Assembly: GCF_019599505.1 (NCBI RefSeq)
Contig: NZ_RKLT01000001.1
Span: 1-64,000 of the forward strand
Direction of reading: 5' to 3'
DNA length: 64,000 nt
Source of the DNA: Haloarcula nitratireducens
Lineage (GTDB): Archaea > Halobacteriota > Halobacteria > Halobacteriales > Haloarculaceae
Below, in pieces: positions 24,497-33,603 of this stretch; within the stretch, counting starts at the first letter, position 1; the number at the start of each line of letters is the position of its first letter. The position numbers and the translations under genes were made by a program. Under the pieces are notes generated by a model, which saw only the letters and a list, made by a program, of their open reading frames with translations, was not told the origin of the DNA and ran no database searches.

Positions 24497-25273
24497 ATGG
24501 GAATGCAAGCCGGCGACGAACTGCCCGACTCGGTCAAGACGGCCCAGACGCTGTTCGACGTCGTGCAGTTCGTCAAGGAGGAGGAGGGAACGACGCTCCC
24601 GGAGATGGCGGCCGAACTCGACTACGCGAAGAGCACGATTCACCGCCATCTGCGGACGCTCGAACACCTCGGATACGTCGTCGAGCGAGACGACGGCTAT
24701 CGGGTTGGGCTCCGATTTCTGGACATCGGCGTGACCGCGCGGAACAGCTACACCGGGTACAAACTCGTCCGCGACAAGGTCGAGGAGATCGCCAACGAGA
24801 CGGGCGAGCGCGCGCAGTTCTTCGTCGAAGAACACGGCGAAGCGGTGTATCTCGCCCGGTCGGTCGGTACCCACGCGGTACACACCGACCCGGGGATCGG
24901 GAGCCGTATCCCCCTCTACGCCGCGTCTGCGGGGAAAGCGATCCTCGCGGAACTCCCCGAATCGGAGCTGTTCGAAATGATCGAACTGATGGACTTCGAG
25001 CCGATGACCGAGCACACGATAACGGACCCGGACGAGCTGTTGCGGGAACTCGACGAGATCCGCGACCGCGGGTACGCCTTCAACCGCAACGAGTCCCTGC
25101 AGGGGACACACGCCGTCGGCGTCGCCATCTGTGATTCGAGCGGTGACGTCATCGGTGGACTCAGCGTCACGGGCCCCTCTCACCGACTGAAGGGCGAGCG
25201 GTTCGAGACGGAACTGCCCGACCTGTTGCTCGGGGCCGCGAACGAACTCGAACTCAACATCGCCCACTCGTAG
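24497..25273 (+). CDS. IclR family transcriptional regulator
   Basis: A 258-residue protein with an N-terminal winged helix (about 14-75; recognition helix YAKSTIHRHLRTLEHLGYV) and the IclR effector domain (about 85-255; LARSVGTHAVHTDPGIGSRIPLYAASAGKAILA and RGYAFNRNESLQGTHAVGVAI). IclR proteins bind small acids or sugars and control catabolic operons; haloarchaeal members regulate sugar-acid pathways such as xylose and rhamnose degradation. It sits divergent to the MFS gene at the end of the catabolic block and is the natural candidate regulator of the transporter and the enzymes from 16.3 to 24.3 kb. Confidence 0.88.
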   Translation: MGMQAGDELPDSVKTAQTLFDVVQFVKEEEGTTLPEMAAELDYAKSTIHRHLRTLEHLGYVVERDDGYRVGLRFLDIGVTARNSYTGYKLVRDKVEEIANETGERAQFFVEEHGEAVYLARSVGTHAVHTDPGIGSRIPLYAASAGKAILAELPESELFEMIELMDFEPMTEHTITDPDELLRELDEIRDRGYAFNRNESLQGTHAVGVAICDSSGDVIGGLSVTGPSHRLKGERFETELPDLLLGAANELELNIAHS

Positions 25274-25908
25274 CTCTCACCCCCTCTATGGCCGGTATGC
25301 CGGGTCACAGGTCTCACTGCGTATCTGTCGGCCAGTGGCGGCAGTCGTCGTCTCCCATCTACGTTCGAAGCCATCGAACACGAACGGTTCATCGCTGGTC
25401 TCGCGGGAAACTAACGTGATCGATCATTGTCTCGTGTGACCGAGTACCACGGAACTCTTCGTCGTAATATAACGGATGTACTTATGTTAGCAGAAATGTA
25501 ATAGTCGTCACCGAAGTCACAGAGCGCGATAGTACGGCAGTCTCGCGGACTCTGAGCGCTCTCGCGACTCGATACGGCGGTTCGACGATATCGAACGGCA
25601 GGTCGCCGGTCGCTATGTTTACTAAAGTGCCGCGAAACGATACCAGAAAGGCACTCGATAGCACTCGGACCATTGAATTTTCGGATAATAGAATCGAATA
25701 CGAGAAAATAGAGACCGAATCGGACTTAGTGTGTACTATTAGGGTCAGAAATAGTTATAGTATCAAAATACGGGGATAAAATCTCTCGGATAGGAATGCT
25801 CTTATAAATACGTTTATAGTATCTGTCGATATGTAGTGAGATAATCACAAGACGTCGAGAAATGGCGCGGGGGCGAAAGCCGGGTCGCGGACGACCGACT
25901 CGGGCGCG
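25274..25908. other. Intergenic, AT-rich in its right half
   Basis: No firm gene. The stretch 25640-25850 is strongly AT-rich compared with the window. A minus-strand frame of 63 codons (25482-25673, ATG start, with an AT-rich box 20-25 nt upstream) has a mixed hydrophobic composition but no recognised motif, so I do not call it. This may be a decayed insertion or a long untranslated region. Confidence 0.4.
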
Positions 25909-26871
25909 CTACTCGCTGTCGTCGACGTACAACTGGCAGTCGTAGTACGCACCGTCGTAGGCGAGATACTGCGTCTCGTCGGTCTCGCGCTCGCAGTTCG
26001 ACCGCGAGCAACCGAGCGCTTCCCGAAGGCGGAGCGCCGACAGCAGCGATTCGAACTCGGCCGAGAGCGGCGTCGTCTCGGTGTACGTCTCCCGCCCGCG
26101 CGCTCGCTCGAAGAGGTCGCGTGCGTCCGCACTCAACTCGTCCGGGGAGAGGCGGACTTCGACGGCGGCGGCGTCCGCGACGTCGGCGAACGCCTTCGGA
26201 CTCGTCGCCACCTGCGTCGCCGTCGCCGTGTGCTCGGCTTCGACGAGCGTCTCGCGGCTCACGTCCACCCGGAGGACGGTGTCGTGGACCGAGACGTACT
26301 CGTGGTCCGGCGTCGGTGCCAGTTCGCTCTCGGCTCGGGCGGCGTACCGGTAGACGTAGCCGCCCTCCTCGACGAAGTCCCACGGAGCGCCACCGTCGTA
26401 CTCCCGGGCGCGAGCGGCGAAGTACGCCGGCAGCACGGCGTGGCGGTCGAGGGCCGGCAGCGACTCGCGCGGGGTCGCGTCCGGTGCGTCCCCGTCGTCC
26501 GCACGGCCGACCCAGTGCAGTCGCAACACGGGGCGTTCGATGCGCCGGCTCCCGGTGACGACGTCGTGGAGTTGATAGTACGCGCCGTCGTGTTCGGTGT
26601 ACTCGCCGTCGGGGACGGCGCTGTGCCCGGAGACTGTGTAGCGCCCGCCGGTGACCGCGGCCGCCCACGCGTCGCGGCGAGTGGCGGCGTACGGGCCGTC
26701 CTCGTTCGGCCCGGGTTGCCACCGGACGATCTCCGCGAGCGGGCGGTCCGGCGGTTCGACGTAGAGCGCGTACTCGACGCCGGGACTCGACCGGAGCGAG
26801 TCACAGCCGGCCAGCGAGGCGAGACCGGCAGAGGTCGCACTGATGAAGGTTCGGCGGTTAGCGGAGGGCAT
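25909..26871 (-). CDS. Secreted lipoprotein, hypothetical
   Basis: A 320-residue protein. The N-terminus has Arg-Arg-Thr-Phe (residues 6-9), a hydrophobic stretch and a lipobox ASLAGC, so it looks like a Tat-exported lipoprotein. The rest is acidic and soluble with no recognised domain; Cys pairs near the C-terminus (ALGCSRSNCERE and YYDCQLYV) could form disulfides or bind metal outside the cell. ATG 26871 is preferred to longer in-frame starts because it begins the signal peptide. It is divergent from the sulfatase gene (263 bp apart). Confidence 0.65.
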   Translation of the reverse strand: MPSANRRTFISATSAGLASLAGCDSLRSSPGVEYALYVEPPDRPLAEIVRWQPGPNEDGPYAATRRDAWAAAVTGGRYTVSGHSAVPDGEYTEHDGAYYQLHDVVTGSRRIERPVLRLHWVGRADDGDAPDATPRESLPALDRHAVLPAYFAARAREYDGGAPWDFVEEGGYVYRYAARAESELAPTPDHEYVSVHDTVLRVDVSRETLVEAEHTATATQVATSPKAFADVADAAAVEVRLSPDELSADARDLFERARGRETYTETTPLSAEFESLLSALRLREALGCSRSNCERETDETQYLAYDGAYYDCQLYVDDSE

Positions 26872-27134
26872 CGAGTGAGGTGTTCGCGAGTGATCGCCTA
26901 AAGCTATCGATTGAGGAACACGACCGCCGCCGATCTCTCGAGCGACCGCGGGAGGGCGACGCGGTTCGACGTCGCGCCGTCCGCCGCGCTCGCAGCCGAG
27001 CGACACCAGAACATTCAGTACTGCCGGTCGCGTTGGGGGGCGTATGTACGACTCGCGTGGCGCAGCCGCGACGGCGACGTTCCGTCCGCCGTCGTCGCCG
27101 CGCCACCCCTCCCCGGGACAGGGAGGTGGCACCG

Positions 27135-28553
27135 ATGCCGGGTGACGTGAACAACGTCGTTCTCGTCACCGTCGACTCGCTCCGGGCCGACGCGCTCGGC
27201 GGCCCAGATAGCGTCTCGCCGGTGTTCGACCGACTCGCCGAGGAGGGCGTCGTCTTCGAGAACGCCATCGCCCACGGCAACTGGACCCCCTTTTCGTTTC
27301 CCAGCATCCACGGTTCGCGGCCGGTGTTCGACGAGGGGGGAGACATCGGCGTCGCCTCGACGCCGACGCTGGCCGAACGGCTCTCGGAGGCCGGGCTCGC
27401 CACCGCCGGGTTCAACGCCGCCAACGGTTTCCTGACCGAACACTGGGGGTACGACCGCGGTTTCGACGAGTTCGAGCCGTTCGTCGAGAGCAGCGTCTAC
27501 AGCAAGTACCTGGCCGCCCACCCGACCGTACAGGCCTGGGTCCAACTGCTGTCGTCGCCGTTTCGCCGCGCCGCCACGATCCTTCGGGGCGGGTCGGACG
27601 AACGCCCCTTCGCCGACGTCTCGCGGATGGGCGACCTCGAAGACCGCGCGACCGAGTTCCTCCAATCGACGGAGGAGGGCTTCTTCCTCTGGGTCCACTA
27701 CATGGACACGCACACGCCGTACGTCCCGGCTCCGCGACACCTCCGGGAGGTCTCGGACACGCACTTCGGCCTGTTCAGGATGCTCGGGTCACACGCCCGG
27801 ACGGGACTGGGCTGGGACGTCGACGAGAAGCGACTCGGCACGCTCCGGACGCTGTACGACGGGACCATCCGACAGGTGGACGCGAGCGTCGGCCGGCTGC
27901 TCGATTCGCTCTCCGACGAGGGACTGGCCGACGAGACGGCCGTCGTCGTCGCCGGCGACCACGGCGAGGAGTTCTTAGACCACGGCCACCTCGCGCACTA
28001 CCCGAAACTCTACCGCGAACTCGTCGAGGTGCCGTTCTTCGTGACCCACCCCGACGGCGAGAGCGGGACGGTCGAGCAACCGGTCGGACTGAACGCGATC
28101 CCGCCGACCGTCTGTGAGTTGCTCGGCGTCGACTCGGCCGAGGCGTGGGAGGGCGAATCCGTCGCAGCGGCCGTGGACGGCGAGGCGATCGAGGACCGCA
28201 GCCCGATCGTTTCCGTCGCCGTCCGCGGCGAGAGCGTGACGAGCCAACCGATCCCGCGCCGCCTCGACGACGGCGAGTTGCTCGTCAGCGCCCGCGACGC
28301 CGACTGGACCTACATCGAGCACACCGAGTCTGGCCATCGCGAACTGTACGACCGCCGCGAGGACCCGACCGAGCGGCGAGATCTCTGTGCCGAGGGGGTC
28401 GCCCCGCCGCCGGTCGTCGACCGACTCTCCTCGGCCGTCGCCGACCACGTCGCCCGACTCGAAACGGCGTCTGACGCCGATTCAGGGGGCGGAGACGCGG
28501 AAGAAGCGTCAGACGAAATTGCGGCACGCTTAAAAGCACTCGGTTACAAGTAG
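27135..28553 (+). CDS. Sulfatase-like hydrolase (alkaline phosphatase superfamily)
   Basis: A 472-residue protein with the superfamily metal sites: VTVDSLRAD near the N-terminus and VVAGDHGEEFLDHG later, plus THTPYVPAP. At the nucleophile position the sequence is Ser54-Phe-Pro-Ser57-Ile (NWTPFSFPSIHGSR), with no Cys for formylglycine. It may be a Ser/Thr-type sulfatase or a phosphatase, phosphodiesterase or phosphoglycerol-transferase-like enzyme. There is no signal peptide. A short GtrA membrane gene starts six bases after its stop, so both probably serve cell-surface glycan or lipid modification. Confidence 0.82.
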   Translation: MPGDVNNVVLVTVDSLRADALGGPDSVSPVFDRLAEEGVVFENAIAHGNWTPFSFPSIHGSRPVFDEGGDIGVASTPTLAERLSEAGLATAGFNAANGFLTEHWGYDRGFDEFEPFVESSVYSKYLAAHPTVQAWVQLLSSPFRRAATILRGGSDERPFADVSRMGDLEDRATEFLQSTEEGFFLWVHYMDTHTPYVPAPRHLREVSDTHFGLFRMLGSHARTGLGWDVDEKRLGTLRTLYDGTIRQVDASVGRLLDSLSDEGLADETAVVVAGDHGEEFLDHGHLAHYPKLYRELVEVPFFVTHPDGESGTVEQPVGLNAIPPTVCELLGVDSAEAWEGESVAAAVDGEAIEDRSPIVSVAVRGESVTSQPIPRRLDDGELLVSARDADWTYIEHTESGHRELYDRREDPTERRDLCAEGVAPPPVVDRLSSAVADHVARLETASDADSGGGDAEEASDEIAARLKALGYK

Positions 28554-28559
28554 GCCGAC

Positions 28560-28970
28560 ATGTCGTACGCCGTCGCAACTTCGCCGCGACGACAGCGACT
28601 CCTTCGGTTCTTCCTCGTCGGTCTGAGCGCGGCGGCCGTCCAGACGGTGCTGCTGTGGGCGTTCGTCGACATCGGCGGGCTGAACTACCTGTTCGGGGCG
28701 TTCGTCGCCATCGAGATCACCATCCTGTTCCAGTACGTCCTCAACAACGCGTGGACGTTCCACCGCTCGAAACACACCTCGCGCCGGGAGTACATCGTCG
28801 GGATGGGGAAGACGAACCTCGTCCGGGGCACCGCCATCCCCCTGCAATTGGGAATCCTCTACGCCCTGGTCTCGGCGACCGCGGTCGAGTATCTCATCGC
28901 CAACGGCGTGGCCATCGCCCTGACGGGCCTCTATCGGTACGCGCTCGACGCCACGTGGACGTGGAACTGA
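28560..28970 (+). CDS. GtrA family membrane protein
   Basis: The 136-residue protein has four membrane segments (about 13-34, 40-62, 78-100 and 108-130) and the family pattern LLRFFLVGLSAAAVQTVL at the start with YVLNNAWTF in the second segment and a closing YALDATWTWN. GtrA proteins are thought to flip polyprenyl-phosphate sugars or support glycosylation of surface polymers. It is in an operon with the sulfatase-like gene (six-base gap). Confidence 0.85.
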   Translation: MSYAVATSPRRQRLLRFFLVGLSAAAVQTVLLWAFVDIGGLNYLFGAFVAIEITILFQYVLNNAWTFHRSKHTSRREYIVGMGKTNLVRGTAIPLQLGILYALVSATAVEYLIANGVAIALTGLYRYALDATWTWN

Positions 28971-29031
28971 GGACGAGACGGTATTTGCGACGACGCCCAC
29001 CGTTTTTGCCGCCCCCGACCCGAGTAGTCGC

Positions 29032-31023
29032 ATGGACGATTCGGTTCGACTTGGCGTCGACGTCGGGGGCACGTTCACCGACGTCGTCCTCGTCGCGGGA
29101 GACGGGGTGACGACGGCGAAGGTGCCGACGACGGACCCCCAGCACGAGGGGGTCTTAGCGGGCGTCGCGACGGCCTGCGAGCGGGCCGGCGTCGACCCCG
29201 ACTCCGTCTCTCGATTCCGCCACGCGACGACCGTCGTCACGAACGCCCTTCTGGAGGGAGAGGGGGCCGAGACGGCGCTCGTGACCACCGACGGGTTCGG
29301 CGACGTGCTGGCCATCGGGCGGCAGGACCGCCCGGAACTGTACGACCAGTCGGTCGCGCGACCCGACCCGCTGGTGCCAGCGGAGCGCCGCTACGAACTG
29401 GACGAGCGCGCCGTGACAGGCGGCATCGAGCGCCCGGTCGATCCCGACGCGGTCCGCGACCTCGCGAGCGATATCGAGGCCGACGCGGTCGCGGTGTCGC
29501 TGCTCCACGCCTACGCGCATCCCGAGAACGAGCGACGGGCCGTCGAGATTCTGCGCGAGGAACTCGACGCCCCCGTCTCGGCGAGCCACGAGGTGCTCTC
29601 GGCGTTCAGAGAGTACGAGCGCACCGCGACGGCGGCGGCCGACGCCTACGTCGCGCCGGTCGTCGACGCGTACCTCGGCCGACTGGTCGAGGGCGCGACC
29701 GATCGCGGCCTGCCCGAACCGCGCGTGATGCAGTCCAACGGCGGCATCGCCGACGCCGACGCCGTCCGCGAACGCGCCGTGACGACGGCCCTCTCCGGGC
29801 CGGCCGCGGGCGTCGTCGGCGCGAGCGCGTTCGAACCCGACGACGCGGACGGCGTCGTCACCTTCGATATGGGCGGGACCTCAAGCGACGTGTCGCTGGT
29901 CCGCGACGGCGCTATCGAGCGCACGACCGACGCCGACATCGGCGGCCGGCCGGTCCGGGTCCCGATGGTCGACGTGGAGACGGTCGGTGCCGGCGGCGGC
30001 TCGATCGCCTGGGTCGACGCCGGCGGCGCACTCAGAGTCGGGCCGCGCTCCGCCGGCGCGGACCCCGGCCCGGCCTGCTACGGACGGGGCGGCACCGACC
30101 CGACGGTGACGGACGCGGCGCTCCTGCTGGGGTATCTCGGACCGGACACGACGCTCGGGTCCGCGCTCTCGCTCGACGCCGACGCAGCCCGAGACGCGCT
30201 CGCGGCCCTCGCCGACGACGCGGATCTCGACGGGCCGATAGCGGCCGCCCGCGGTGTCTACCGCGTCGCGAACGCGACGATGACCCGGACGATTCGGAGC
30301 GTCACCGCCGAGCGCGGCGACGACCCCCGCGAGTTCGCCATCGCGGCCTTCGGCGGCGCGGGGCCGATGCACGCCGCGGCGCTGGCCGACCGACTCGGCG
30401 TCTCCACCGTCGTCGTCCCGCGAGCCAGCGGCGTCCTCTCGGCGCTCGGCCTGCTGGCGGCAGACGAGCGCCACGACGCCGTCCGGACCTTCCGCGCGCG
30501 TCTCGGCGACGCGGAGCCCGAGTCCGTCGAGTCCGTCCTCGCCGATCTCGAACGCGCGGTCCTCGACGACACGACGACGCCCGAGGCGGCGACGGTCGCG
30601 TTCGAGGCCGACTGTCGCTACGCCGGCCAGAGCCATGAACTGGGCGTCGGTATCGAGGACTTCGACCGCGCGACGCTCGCCGCCCGCTTTCAGGCGGCCC
30701 ACGAACGGACCCACGGTTACCGGCTCCCCGACAGCGACGTCGAACTCGTGACGCTCCGGGCGACGGCGACCGTCGGCCACGCGATGCCCGACCTCACTCG
30801 CACCTCGACCGCCGACGCGGACCCCCAGACGGGGACGCGCGACGCCTCCTTCGGCGAGGCGTGGCACGAGACGCCGGTACTCGACTGGAACGCGCTCGCT
30901 CCCGATACCGACCGCGACGGCCCGGCCATCGTCGAGGGCGGCGAGAGCACCGTCGTCGTTCCACCCGAGTGGTCGCTGGCCGTCGACGACCGCGGGACGC
31001 TCCGACTGGAGGGCCGCGCATGA
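29032..31023 (+). CDS. hyuA: Hydantoinase/oxoprolinase subunit A
   Basis: The 663-residue protein is an ASKHA-fold ATPase subunit: the phosphate-binding start RLGVDVGGTFTDVVLV, then HATTVVTNALLEGEGA, later FDMGGTSSDVSLV, and the C-terminal GAGPMHAAALADRLG. With subunit B it hydrolyses a cyclic amide (5-oxoproline, N-methylhydantoin or a related ring) using ATP; the same family includes acetone carboxylase subunits. Which ring is used cannot be read. A CGTTTTTGC box sits about 27 nt upstream. The B subunit follows after 141 bp. Confidence 0.87.
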   Translation: MDDSVRLGVDVGGTFTDVVLVAGDGVTTAKVPTTDPQHEGVLAGVATACERAGVDPDSVSRFRHATTVVTNALLEGEGAETALVTTDGFGDVLAIGRQDRPELYDQSVARPDPLVPAERRYELDERAVTGGIERPVDPDAVRDLASDIEADAVAVSLLHAYAHPENERRAVEILREELDAPVSASHEVLSAFREYERTATAAADAYVAPVVDAYLGRLVEGATDRGLPEPRVMQSNGGIADADAVRERAVTTALSGPAAGVVGASAFEPDDADGVVTFDMGGTSSDVSLVRDGAIERTTDADIGGRPVRVPMVDVETVGAGGGSIAWVDAGGALRVGPRSAGADPGPACYGRGGTDPTVTDAALLLGYLGPDTTLGSALSLDADAARDALAALADDADLDGPIAAARGVYRVANATMTRTIRSVTAERGDDPREFAIAAFGGAGPMHAAALADRLGVSTVVVPRASGVLSALGLLAADERHDAVRTFRARLGDAEPESVESVLADLERAVLDDTTTPEAATVAFEADCRYAGQSHELGVGIEDFDRATLAARFQAAHERTHGYRLPDSDVELVTLRATATVGHAMPDLTRTSTADADPQTGTRDASFGEAWHETPVLDWNALAPDTDRDGPAIVEGGESTVVVPPEWSLAVDDRGTLRLEGRA

Positions 31024-31178
31024 CGACGGACGACATCGGTTCCGACCCCGAACTCGACGCGGTCGACCCATCTTTTTCATCGTCGGGTGCCGTCCCTTCG
31101 CTCCGGCACCACTCCTCGAGAAACATGGGTGAAAAAGCCGCGGTTCTATGGAGGTTACTACTCAATGACGAACGTTGA
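31020..31178 (+). other. Short ORF between hyuA and hyuB
   Basis: A 52-codon frame begins in an ATGA overlap with the hyuA stop and runs 14 bases into hyuB in another frame. The first half is acidic (Asp-Asp-Ile-Gly-Ser-Asp). It could be a coupled small protein or a remnant; the same stretch contains a CTTTTTCAT box that may start a separate hyuB transcript. Confidence 0.25.
31150..31155 (+). promoter_or_regulatory. Shine-Dalgarno site for hyuB
   Basis: GGAGGT lies nine bases before ATG 31165. It fixes the start of hyuB there and shows that hyuB, unlike most genes here, has a leadered start. Confidence 0.7.
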
Positions 31179-32727
31179 ACTCGACGCGATAGAACTGGAG
31201 ATCCTCCGCAACCAACTGGAGAGCGTCGCCGAGGAGATGGGACAGGTGCTGATTCGGGGCGCGTTCTCGCCGAACATCACCGAGCGGCGGGACTGCTCGA
31301 CGGCGCTGTTCGACGGGGCGGGCGAGCTCGTCGCACAGGCCGAGCACATCCCGGTCCACTTAGGCGCGATGCCGGAGGCCGTCGACGCCGTCCTCGACCG
31401 AAACCCCGAACCCGGCGACGTGTTCGTCCTGAACGACCCCTTCGAGGGCGGGACCCACCTCCCGGACGTGACGCTCGTCTCGCCGATCGTACACGAGAGC
31501 GAGATCGTCGGGTACGCCGTCTCGCGCGCCCACCACGCCGACGTGGGCGGGATGGCTCCCGGGAGCATGCCCGCGGGCGCGCGCGACATCCAACAGGAGG
31601 GGCTTCGCATCCCGCCGACGCGGCTCGTCGCCGACGGCGAGCGACGCGAGAGCGTCTGGAACCTGCTCGCTGCGAACGTCCGCAACCCCGAGGAACGGCG
31701 GGCCGACCTCAGCGCGCAACTGGCGGCCAACGACCGCGGGGCCGAGCGAGTCCGGGAGTTGCTCGCCGACCACGGCGACCGCTTGCTGGCGGCGTTCGAC
31801 GCGGTGCGGGCGTACTCCCGAGAGCGCGTCGAGGCGGAACTCCGGGAGTTCCCCGACGGCGTCTACGCCGCGAGCGACGTCTTGGATGGCGACGGCGTCA
31901 CCGACGCGGACATCCCCATCGAGGTGACGGTGACCGTCGACGGCGCGACCCTCGACGTGGACTTCTCGGGGACCGCGCCGCAGGTCGCGGGCAACGTCAA
32001 CGCGCCGCTGTCGGTCGCGAAGAGCGCGGTGTACTTCGTCGTCCGGTCGGTCACCGACCCCGACGTGCCGCCCAACGCCGGCTGCTACGACCCCGTGACC
32101 GTGCGCGCGCCGCCGGGGTCGCTGCTCAACCCGGAGCCGCCGGCGGCCGTCGTCGGGGGGAACGTCGAGACCAGCCAGCGCGTGACCGACGTGGTGTTCC
32201 GGGCGCTCGCCGAGGCGGTGCCCGACCGCGTCCCGGCGGCCGGGCAGGGGACGATGAACAACGTCGTCGTCGGCGGCCCCGAGTTCAGCTACTACGAGAC
32301 GGTCGGCGGCGGGATGGGCGCGAGCGCGGACGCGGACGGCCCCTCCGGCGTGCAGGTCGGGATGACGAACACGCTGAACACGCCCGTCGAGGCGCTGGAG
32401 GCCGCCTATCCGCTCCGCGTCGAGGAGTACAGCCTCCGTACCGGGAGCGGCGGAAGTGGGAAACACCGTGGCGGCGACGGCCTGGTTCGGGAACTCACCG
32501 TCGAGGCGGCCGCCGCCGTCTCGCTGCTGACCGAGCGCCGCCGTCACGCCCCGTGGGGGCTGGCGGGCGGCGGCGACGGCGAACCGGGCCGGAACTTCCT
32601 CGACGGCGAGGCGGTGCCCGCGAAGGTGACCCGCGAGGTCGACGCGGGGACGACGCTCAGAGTCGAGACGCCGGGCGGCGGCGGGTACGGTCGAGCGGAC
32701 GAAGACGAGACTGAAAAGCCGATGTAA
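31165..32727 (+). CDS. hyuB: Hydantoinase/oxoprolinase subunit B
   Basis: A 520-residue protein with the HyuB signatures: IELEILRNQLESVAEEMGQVLIR at the start, FSPNITERRDCSTALFD, HIPVHLGAMPEAV, GDVFVLNDPFEGGTHLPDV, and SGTAPQVAGNVNAPLSVAKSAVYFVVR in the centre. It forms a complex with the A subunit upstream and holds most of the ring-opening site. The start is set by the strong ribosome site at 31150-31155. The C-terminal GGGGYG is typical for full-length members. Confidence 0.88.
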   Translation: MTNVELDAIELEILRNQLESVAEEMGQVLIRGAFSPNITERRDCSTALFDGAGELVAQAEHIPVHLGAMPEAVDAVLDRNPEPGDVFVLNDPFEGGTHLPDVTLVSPIVHESEIVGYAVSRAHHADVGGMAPGSMPAGARDIQQEGLRIPPTRLVADGERRESVWNLLAANVRNPEERRADLSAQLAANDRGAERVRELLADHGDRLLAAFDAVRAYSRERVEAELREFPDGVYAASDVLDGDGVTDADIPIEVTVTVDGATLDVDFSGTAPQVAGNVNAPLSVAKSAVYFVVRSVTDPDVPPNAGCYDPVTVRAPPGSLLNPEPPAAVVGGNVETSQRVTDVVFRALAEAVPDRVPAAGQGTMNNVVVGGPEFSYYETVGGGMGASADADGPSGVQVGMTNTLNTPVEALEAAYPLRVEEYSLRTGSGGSGKHRGGDGLVRELTVEAAAAVSLLTERRRHAPWGLAGGGDGEPGRNFLDGEAVPAKVTREVDAGTTLRVETPGGGGYGRADEDETEKPM

Positions 32728-32736
32728 TTTTTATTC
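32725..32736 (+). promoter_or_regulatory. TATA box for the DUF4129-DUF58 operon
   Basis: TAATTTTTATTC is centred about 27 nt upstream of ATG 32758. Confidence 0.5.
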
Positions 32737-32757
32737 ACCCGCGCCGCAACGGTAGGT

Positions 32758-33603
32758 ATGGACAGTCGTCCGCTCTACGCCGCGGTCGCCCTCCTCGCCG
32801 TCCTGGCGCTCGTCGTCGGCGCACCGACGCTCGACCGACCGGTCGAGTCCGGCGACGGAAGCGTGGTCAGCGGCGAGCGCCGCGGGTTCGACTCCGCCGA
32901 CGCCGAGACGCCCTCGGCGCTCCGCGACGTCTCCCTGCTCGTCTTCCTGCTGGTCGGCGTCGCGGCGCTCGCCTACGGACTGCGACAGTACCGGTCGAGC
33001 GACTACGTGACGATGGGCCTGACCGCAGTCGTCCTCACGGTCGTCTTCGTCGTCGTCGGCTGGAACCCGAGCGCGGCGGGCGGATTCGCCGGTCCAGTGG
33101 TCGAGAACGCCACCGCCGGCGCGGTCGCCGCGACCCGACCGGGTTCGCGGTCGGCGTGGCTCGTCGGCGCGGTCGGTTCGTTCGCGCTCGTCGTCCTGGC
33201 GGGCATCGTGCTCTTTCGAGCGGCGGACGCCGAGACGTGGACGGTGACGGACGCCGACACCGAGACGGAAGACGGTACGGCGACCGAAGATCCGACGGCG
33301 CTCGGCGAGGCCGCCGGGCGAGCCGCCGACCGCATCGCCGACGACGCCCCGCTCGACAACGCCGTCTACCGGGCGTGGCGCGAGATGACCGACGCGCTGG
33401 CCGTCCCGGACCCCGAGACCAGCACGCCGGGCGAGTTCCAGACGGCGGCCGTGGACGCCGGGATGGACCCCGAGGACGTAGCAGTGCTGACGGACCTCTT
33501 CCGGACGGTCCGCTACGGTGACCGACCCGCGACCGAGGAGCGCGAACGGCGGGCCGAGCAAGCTCTGCGAAACGTCGAACGAGCCTACGGAGGGGCGTCG
33601 TGA
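32758..33603 (+). CDS. DUF4129 domain membrane protein
   Basis: The 281-residue protein has a signal-like hydrophobic start, three further membrane segments (about 59-76, 82-100 and 139-158) and a cytoplasmic C-terminal domain (about 195-280) matching DUF4129: AVYRAWREMTDALAVPDPETSTPGEF and LTDLFRTVRYGDRPATEERERRAE. DUF4129 proteins are partners of MoxR ATPase/DUF58 systems that mature or assemble surface proteins. The stop overlaps the GTG start of the DUF58 gene. Confidence 0.8.
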   Translation: MDSRPLYAAVALLAVLALVVGAPTLDRPVESGDGSVVSGERRGFDSADAETPSALRDVSLLVFLLVGVAALAYGLRQYRSSDYVTMGLTAVVLTVVFVVVGWNPSAAGGFAGPVVENATAGAVAATRPGSRSAWLVGAVGSFALVVLAGIVLFRAADAETWTVTDADTETEDGTATEDPTALGEAAGRAADRIADDAPLDNAVYRAWREMTDALAVPDPETSTPGEFQTAAVDAGMDPEDVAVLTDLFRTVRYGDRPATEERERRAEQALRNVERAYGGAS

